Assembly: GCA_009617715.1 (NCBI GenBank)
Contig: VTFK01000050.1
Coordinates: 1,860,001-1,924,000, forward strand
DNA: 64,000 bases
Reading direction: 5' to 3'
DNA from: Plectrocnemia conspersa
Lineage: Eukaryota > Arthropoda > Insecta > Trichoptera > Polycentropodidae
Part shown: positions 63,741 to 64,000 of the stretch, piece by piece
Position numbering within the stretch: the stretch's first letter is position 1
Layout: each line of letters begins with the position of its first letter
Notes under the pieces: model-generated
What the model saw: the letters and a program-made list of their open reading frames with translations, nothing else
Told to the model about the DNA's origin: nothing
Database searches by the model: none
Made by a program: the position numbers and the translations under genes

Positions 63741-64000
63741 TTCGTCAAAATTTAAACACTACTGAGTTATAAGTGATTGAATTTTTATACTTGTAGCCAT
63801 TTTGCAAAAAATTGACACATTGGATTTTGTGTTTTGGAAAAAAAACGGAGTTAATCTGTGCAAACAGGGCGATTTAATAAGATATGAAAATCAAAAAGGT
63901 AATATATATTAAAAGCACTAGAAATCGGTGGTGTTTAAATGTTCATAATTCAATAGATGTCATTTTACAGCTGGGGCTAGCACATTTTTATTAATAGCAA
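63096..64000. other. Non-coding end region, possibly an unidentified repeat
   Basis: TTGGCCGCCATTTTG (63420-63434) and GTAGCCATTTTGCAAAAAAT (63795-63814) are two similar motifs some 375 bases apart. The intervening sequence has no frame. It looks like part of a larger interspersed repeat that runs out of the window. Confidence 0.35.
63685..63737. repeat. TA dinucleotide microsatellite
   Basis: About 53 bases of (TA)n. Confidence 0.95.

Overview
The window looks like a piece of a large, AT-rich, repeat-laden animal genome, most likely an insect. The evidence is one exon of an animal ion-channel gene, the absence of any prokaryote-like gene packing, and many decayed eukaryotic transposons (piggyBac, pogo/Tigger, PIF/Harbinger, Penelope-like, non-LTR LINE, 5S- and tRNA-derived sequences). 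The insect order cannot be fixed from what is here.

The only host protein-coding sequence I can support is at 60235-60503 on the minus strand. It is the first coding exon of a T-type (Cav3) voltage-gated calcium channel alpha-1 subunit (Ca-alpha1T). The gene runs towards lower coordinates, so much of the window to its left may be its first intron, although I found no second exon. The exon does not end at a GT donor. It ends at a sequence matching the 5' splice site of a minor-spliceosome (U12-type) AT-AC intron, and a U2-like GTAAGT lies 39 bases further on.

Layout. 2.69-5.94 kb: a TTAA-flanked piggyBac element with a broken transposase and a Harbinger-type MITE inserted near its left end. 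6.9-7.9 kb: a modular repeat whose terminal unit is amplified five times at an exact 124-base period. 9.0 kb: a 5S rRNA-derived sequence. 9.94-10.28 kb: the 3' end of a pogo/Tigger element. 11.8-12.9 kb: the most complete copy of the modular repeat. 15.2-17.0 kb: two head-to-tail Penelope-like element remnants with inverted and direct terminal repeats. 17.08-17.97 kb: a second piggyBac-like remnant. 21.2-22.9 kb: a LINE fragment and several repeat modules. 29.9 kb: a pre-miRNA-like hairpin. 30.6-32.0 kb: a second copy of the LINE between two repeat modules. 40.5-43.9 kb: modular repeats, a tRNA-like SINE head and several near-perfect hairpins. 47.3 kb: a reverse-transcriptase motif fragment. 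49.6-50.5 and 59.3-60.06 kb: two copies of a long direct repeat, the second about 170 bases inside the channel intron. 62.4-63.1 kb: more repeat modules.

The most interesting unexplained structure is the modular repeat family (called here H, B, C and A). Its modules recur adjacent to one another in different combinations. They include a foldback module (A) that also occurs as an exact-period tandem array. I see no protein that would move it, so it is presumably non-autonomous. All identifications come from reading the sequence; no database search or folding program was run.
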